This document shows positions 60,333 through 64,000 of a stretch of DNA of 64,000 bases, piece by piece (position 1 is the first letter of the stretch; each line of letters begins with the position of its first letter). The notes beneath the pieces were generated by a model, which searched no databases, was not told where the DNA came from, and saw nothing but the letters and a program-made list of their open reading frames with translations. The translations under genes were made by a program, and so were the position numbers. The stretch is from Balneolaceae bacterium (GTDB taxonomy: Bacteria; Bacteroidota; Rhodothermia; Balneolales; Balneolaceae), in NCBI GenBank assembly GCA_017640665.1, contig JAEPQE010000001.1, positions 885,262 to 949,261 of the forward strand. Reading direction: 5' to 3'.

Positions 60333-60449
60333 ATGTCAGAATTCAAACTTGTTTCCCCATTTCAACCCGCTGGTGATCAGCCCACAGCAATTGCTGATCT
60401 TACTGAAGGCGTAAATGCGGGAGATAAATTTCAGACGTTGTTAGGGATT
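60333..60449 (+). repeat. Second copy of the 117 bp direct repeat (start of intact uvrB)
   Basis: Direct repeat partner of 58431-58547, 1,902 bp apart start to start. The unit between the two copies (58548-60332) is 1,785 bp and carries only the secreted nuclease gene. Identity begins at the ATG on both sides and stops at codon 39. Confidence 0.95.
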
Positions 60450-62387
60450 ACCGGTTCCGGTAAAACCCGAACTATTGCGAATGTATTGGAAAATGTTCAG
60501 AAGCCAACGCTGGTAATGAGTCACAACAAAACTCTTGCAGCACAGCTGTTTCGGGAGCTGAGCGACTTCTTTCCTGATAACCGGGTTGAGTTCTTTATTT
60601 CCTACTATGATTACTATCAGCCGGAGGCTTACCTCTCTGCTCAGGATAAATACATCGAAAAAGATCTTTCCATCAACGAAGAAATTCAACGGCTTAGATT
60701 GAGAGCGACAAGTTCACTTCTTTCGGGTCGCCGGGATGTTATCATAGTTTCCTCTGTGAGCTGTATCTATGGTATCGGTTCTCCATCAGAGTATGCCAAG
60801 CTGATTGTGTCTTTGAGTACCGGCATGGAAATTCCGCGGAATAAACTCCTTTATGATATGGTAGATCTTCATTACACTCGTAATGACCATGATTTCAAAA
60901 GAGGAGTTTTTCGGGTCCGAGGTGATGTGATTGATGTCTATCCCGCTTATTCTGATGAAGGGTTACGAATCACCATGTGGGGTGATGAAATTGAGACCCT
61001 TCAACTATTTGATACCGATTCGGGGAATATCATCGAAGAGGTTCAGGAGTTTAAGATTTATCCCGCATCTCATTATGTGACCACAAAGTCTCGACTTGAA
61101 CAGTCCATTGATCAAATACGGGATGAGCTTCAATGGCGAACTAAAGTGCTTATTGATGAAGAGAAATTTCTGGAGGCTAAACGTCTTGAGCAGCGCACCT
61201 TATTTGATATCGAGATGATTCAGGAAATTGGATATTGCTCAGGAATTGAGAATTATTCCCGATATTTGAGCGCCCGAAAACCGGGAGAACGACCCTTCTG
61301 TTTGATGGACTATTTCCCGGATGATTATCTTGTTGTTGTAGACGAAAGTCATCAAACCATTCCTCAGATTTCAGCCATGTACGGTGGCGACCGATCCAGA
61401 AAAGTACAGCTGGTGGATCACGGCTTCCGCCTTCCCTCTGCCATGGATAACCGCCCCCTTACCTTTGACGAATGGGAGGCCAATGTGAACCAGGTAATAT
61501 TTGTGAGTGCAACTCCTAGTGACTATGAGCTTGAAAAAAGTGGCGGTGTGTATACTGAACAGATTATCCGTCCTACTGGTTTAATGGAGCCCGAAATTGA
61601 GGTTAGACCTCTCGGAAATCAGGTGGATGATTTACTGGAGGAAATCCGGGTTCGTATCGCCAAAAAAGAACGTGTTTTGGTAATTACTTTGACTAAGCGT
61701 TTAAGTGAAGAGCTCAGTGAGTATTTAAAAAATCTGGGTATTTCAGCTGCCTATATGCATAGTGAGTTAGACGCACTGGAGCGGATTGAAGTGATTTACA
61801 AATATCGCCGTGGTGATTATGATGTGCTGGTTGGAATCAACCTTTTGCGGGAGGGAATTGATATCCCCGAACTTAGTTTGGTTGCCATTATGGACGCGGA
61901 TAAGGAAGGCTTCCTTCGTTCGGCTACTTCTCTTTTCCAGATCGTTGGTCGTGCTGCCAGAAATGTAGAAGGCAAAGCCATTTTGTATGCGGATAAAATA
62001 ACCGATAGCATGCAAAAAGTACTGGACGAAACCGAGCGTCGGCGTAAAGTTCAGGATGATTATAACAAAGAGCATGGCATTACTCCAACCACCATCGCCA
62101 AAGAACTTAAACCGCTCGTGGACCCATCTCTGATTTCTAACCAGAAATTCGATTACGAAGGTGAGGCTGCAAAAGCTGCCGAACAGGATTATTTGGAAAC
62201 TATTAAAGTAGCCGAAGATGGTATTCAGTATAAAGCAAGCCCTGCAATGAATGAAGTTACTTTTGAAAGCAAAGACAAGCTTATTGCTCACCTTCGTGAA
62301 ACGATGTTACAATCCGCAAGAAATATGGAGTTTGAGGAAGCCGCGCGAATCAGAGATCAGATCGGGAAACTGGAGAAGGAGTTGTAG
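60333..62387 (+). CDS. uvrB: Excinuclease ABC subunit B
   Basis: 684 residues, standard UvrB. Walker A at codons 37-46 (GITGSGKTRT). The damage-probing beta-hairpin is FISYYDYYQPEAYLSAQDKYIEKD. Helicase motifs include VVVDESHQTIPQ (II), VIFVSATPSDYE (III), GINLLREGIDIPE (V) and QIVGRAARN (VI). A C-terminal UVR domain is at ~645-680. It loads on damaged DNA with UvrA and directs UvrC incision. Its start lies only 14 bp after the stop of the secreted nuclease gene, so its present promoter is either in that gene's transcript or newly formed. The coding sequence itself is intact. Confidence 0.98.
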   Translation: MSEFKLVSPFQPAGDQPTAIADLTEGVNAGDKFQTLLGITGSGKTRTIANVLENVQKPTLVMSHNKTLAAQLFRELSDFFPDNRVEFFISYYDYYQPEAYLSAQDKYIEKDLSINEEIQRLRLRATSSLLSGRRDVIIVSSVSCIYGIGSPSEYAKLIVSLSTGMEIPRNKLLYDMVDLHYTRNDHDFKRGVFRVRGDVIDVYPAYSDEGLRITMWGDEIETLQLFDTDSGNIIEEVQEFKIYPASHYVTTKSRLEQSIDQIRDELQWRTKVLIDEEKFLEAKRLEQRTLFDIEMIQEIGYCSGIENYSRYLSARKPGERPFCLMDYFPDDYLVVVDESHQTIPQISAMYGGDRSRKVQLVDHGFRLPSAMDNRPLTFDEWEANVNQVIFVSATPSDYELEKSGGVYTEQIIRPTGLMEPEIEVRPLGNQVDDLLEEIRVRIAKKERVLVITLTKRLSEELSEYLKNLGISAAYMHSELDALERIEVIYKYRRGDYDVLVGINLLREGIDIPELSLVAIMDADKEGFLRSATSLFQIVGRAARNVEGKAILYADKITDSMQKVLDETERRRKVQDDYNKEHGITPTTIAKELKPLVDPSLISNQKFDYEGEAAKAAEQDYLETIKVAEDGIQYKASPAMNEVTFESKDKLIAHLRETMLQSARNMEFEEAARIRDQIGKLEKEL

Positions 62388-62540
62388 TAGGTGTGAGTTT
62401 TAAGAAATGAGTTGCTACACGTCCTGAGTTAAGCAATCGGTTAGGTTTGTCATAAAAACTTTGCCTTAACAAAGCTCTGGATTCTCCCGAAGGAATGCCC
62501 TTGGCACTGCCTTCGTGGGAAAGGCTATAAATCAATGCAC

Positions 62541-62573
62541 AAAAAAAGGGAGCAAGCGTTCAAGCTCACCCCC
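62541..62573 (-). terminator. Rho-independent terminator of the MarR gene
   Basis: On the minus strand, GGGGGTGAGC-TTGAAC-GCTTGCTCCC with three G-T pairs, followed by TTTTTTT. It lies 62 bp beyond the MarR stop codon. Confidence 0.7.
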
Positions 62574-62634
62574 TGAGGGATTTATGGAGTTTTTTCCAAA
62601 TAATTAACTAATAGACTATAAACCTCCAGCCCGG

Positions 62635-63093
62635 TTAATTATTTTCCTTCATTCCGACTTTTTTACAAAGTCGGCCTAACTCCTTCAGCTCCTCAGAGGT
62701 AAGCGACGAAAATTCTTCGACAATTTTTTCAACATGGGCGGGAAAATATCCTGAAATAAAGTCCTTTCCTTCTGTAGTTAAGCTCACTATGGATGCTCTT
62801 CGGTCGTTTGGATCGGTTTCACGCTTCACGTAATTCCGCTTCTCGAGATTGTCTATCACCAATGTGATATTCCCCCCGGTTTTCAGAATCTTTCTCCCAA
62901 GTTCTTTTTGGTTCGATGGTCCCAAATGTAGTAACGCCTCAAGTATCCCAAACTGACTAACCGTCAATCTTTCACAAGATTCAGCCAGATAAGTACTCAG
63001 TCTGTGATTAATACTCTCTGTTGCTCTCGTCATTTTGATGAACGTGTTCAGAGACTCGATTTCCTTTTTTGATCCTTTGAAATGTGTAGGCAT
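62635..63093 (-). CDS. MarR family transcriptional regulator
   Basis: 152 residues from the ATG at 63093; a TTG two codons upstream is possible. The winged helix is clear: LTVSQFGILEALLHLGPSNQKELGRKILKTGGNITLVIDNLEKRNYVKRE, then the wing DPNDRRASIVSLTTEGKDF with the conserved D-x-R-R. MarR proteins repress stress, efflux or catabolic genes and release DNA on binding phenolics or on Cys oxidation; this protein has one Cys in AESCERL and one in RLCKKV. A near-ideal palindromic operator lies 15 bp upstream, which supports autoregulation. Its targets are not evident, because the upstream xth gene runs in the same direction. Confidence 0.9.
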   Translation of the reverse strand: MPTHFKGSKKEIESLNTFIKMTRATESINHRLSTYLAESCERLTVSQFGILEALLHLGPSNQKELGRKILKTGGNITLVIDNLEKRNYVKRETDPNDRRASIVSLTTEGKDFISGYFPAHVEKIVEEFSSLTSEELKELGRLCKKVGMKENN

Positions 63094-63107
63094 GCTCAAT
63101 TATACTA

Positions 63108-63127
63108 TTTGTTTAACATTAAACAAA
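63108..63127. promoter_or_regulatory. Palindromic MarR operator
   Basis: TTTGTTTAA-CA-TTAAACAAA, perfect 9-bp arms with a 2-bp centre, directly upstream of the MarR gene. Length and symmetry fit a MarR dimer site. It also lies within the short gap after xth. Confidence 0.75.
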
Positions 63128-63148
63128 CATGGGCATAATAGTACCTGT

Positions 63149-63919
63149 TCAATCTAAATCGTAAAGAATAGTAACCGGTGCATGATCAGACATATCCCAG
63201 TCTTTTTCGATGTGGGCTTCGACCGCTTTGTTTGCTAATTCCGGACTTGCCATGTGGTAATCAATTCTCCAACCCTTATTTCTTTCCTTAGATGCAGCGC
63301 GGTAACTCCACCATGAATAGAGATCTGCCTCCCCGGGATGAAGGTTTCTGAACACATCTTCGTAACCCAGCTTCAGGAAATCGGTTACCCATTTTCGTTC
63401 TTCCGGTAAGAATCCAGAGTTATTGTGCTGTTTAGATGGATTGTGAATGTCGATTTCTTCGTGGCAAATATTGAAGTCCCCACAGATCAGCGTAGGTTTT
63501 ACATCATCAGATAACTTCTTTCCAAAAGCTGTAAAATCATCAAGAAATTTCATCTTTAAATCCTGGCGATGATCTCCACTGGAACCACTTGGGATATACA
63601 CCGAAACCAATCTGAAGTTTTCGTACTCAAGGGACAACACCCGGCCTTCACGGTCAATCCAGTCAACTCCAATACCTTCCTGAACCGAAAGAGGTTCCTT
63701 TTTGCTGTAAATCGCCACTCCGGAATATCCTTTTTTTTCTGCCACATAATAGACCTGATGATATTCCTGCTCTTTTAGTTCCTCCGGTACTTGCTCAATA
63801 TCAGCTCGGAATTCCTGAAAACAGATTATATCTGGGGATGTTTTTTCGATCCACGTCATTAGCCCTTTCCGATAAGCTGCTCTGACCCCGTTAATATTAT
63901 ACGAACTGATTTTGAGCAT
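63149..63919 (-). CDS. xth: Exodeoxyribonuclease III
   Basis: 256 residues. AP endonuclease 1 family: SSYNINGVRAAYRKGL, catalytic Glu in IICFQEFRAD, YIPSGSSGDHRQDLK, Asp-x-Asn in LICGDFNICHEEIDI, SWWSYRAASKERNKGWRIDYHMAS and the final SDHAPVT. It cleaves abasic sites and trims 3' ends in base excision repair. Its ATG shares one base with the stop codon of the upstream gene (TAATG), so the two are translationally coupled. Confidence 0.95.
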   Translation of the reverse strand: MLKISSYNINGVRAAYRKGLMTWIEKTSPDIICFQEFRADIEQVPEELKEQEYHQVYYVAEKKGYSGVAIYSKKEPLSVQEGIGVDWIDREGRVLSLEYENFRLVSVYIPSGSSGDHRQDLKMKFLDDFTAFGKKLSDDVKPTLICGDFNICHEEIDIHNPSKQHNNSGFLPEERKWVTDFLKLGYEDVFRNLHPGEADLYSWWSYRAASKERNKGWRIDYHMASPELANKAVEAHIEKDWDMSDHAPVTILYDLD

Positions 63920-64000
63920 TATGCTCCTTTCAGGATTGCGTACTTCCGCTTTCCAACTTTCAATACTTTTTCTTCTCCTGATGAAAGCGAGAGTTCAAGC
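63919..64000 (-). CDS. tyrS: C-terminal end of a probable tyrosyl-tRNA synthetase (starts beyond window)
   Basis: Only 26 codons are in the window. They end in GEEKVLKVGKRKYAILKGA, which resembles the last strand of the S4 RNA-binding domain at the C-terminus of bacterial TyrRS (RxGKxKxxxI pattern). The stop TAA overlaps the xth start by one base. Another S4-domain protein is possible. Confidence 0.5.
   Translation of the reverse strand, partial: LELSLSSGEEKVLKVGKRKYAILKGA

Noticed and set aside
61767-62291. 174-codon minus-strand frame inside uvrB
   Set aside because: It lies wholly antisense to conserved UvrB helicase motifs and has no family features.

Overview
The window looks like a chromosomal stretch of a marine Bacteroidota-type bacterium, most likely from the Balneolota/Rhodothermota side (Balneola/Gracilimonas-like). 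This is inference from four things. There is a secreted protein with a C-terminal sorting domain of the [10 protein letters not shown] type (type IX secretion style). There is a Bacteroidota-type promoter (TTG, 20 bp, TATCTTTG) in front of the only tRNA. Many short lipoproteins and Bacteroidota-flavoured families are present (DUF2911, DUF3127, leucine dehydrogenase, PadR-linked FtsX permease). G+C is moderate. I see no insertion sequence, prophage, integrase or CRISPR array.

Layout. 1-6.4 kb: an ECF sigma factor with a coupled, membrane-anchored anti-sigma-like protein (cut by the left edge), an orphan TPR histidine kinase, and a divergent PadR regulator/ABC permease pair with a clear operator. 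6.5-17 kb: secreted GH13 amylase, leucine dehydrogenase, recJ, tRNA-Phe, gamma-glutamyltransferase, a serine beta-lactamase-like hydrolase, and a haem-motif/Vgb-like propeller protein. 17-20 kb: small membrane protein, stand-alone receiver, MFS transporter, VOC protein. 19.9-27.5 kb: a tightly packed six-gene minus-strand operon (M28 peptidase, four-PAS kinase, receiver, DUF2911 lipoprotein, outer-membrane barrel, GIY-YIG protein). 27.6-34 kb: SDR/ALDH/AcuI-like reductase operon, then hslO, a membrane protein and ndh. 34.3-40.7 kb: a minus-strand run lpdA, lipB, lipA, plsY, gpsA, an AlbA_4 protein and an A-type Fe-S carrier, which joins lipoate synthesis and use with glycerophospholipid synthesis. 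40.9-42.5 kb: an AT-rich single-gene island with a restriction-nuclease-like N-terminus. 42.6-57 kb: cell-envelope, peptidase and housekeeping genes (cyclase, MltB-like transglycosylase, two GNAT paralogs, archaemetzincin-like lipoprotein, prfC, DUF72, DUF3127, McrA-like HNH, M1- and M24-like peptidases, a cytochrome c, DUF1643). 57-64 kb: tyrA, a duplicated 5' end of uvrB flanking a secreted nuclease gene, intact uvrB, a MarR regulator with operator, xth, and the end of a probable tyrS.

Most noteworthy: (1) the first 39 codons of uvrB occur twice, 1.9 kb apart, around a secreted exonuclease/endonuclease/phosphatase gene, and all five differences in the stray copy run G/C to A/T; (2) the DUF72 gene needs a -1 shift at a canonical A AAA AAT slippery heptamer to join its N-terminus to its body; (3) the AT-rich PD-(D/E)XK-like gene is a defence candidate; (4) a family of intergenic palindromic elements recurs at least seven times at gene ends. 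I did not find a complete multi-gene undescribed system; these are the best leads.
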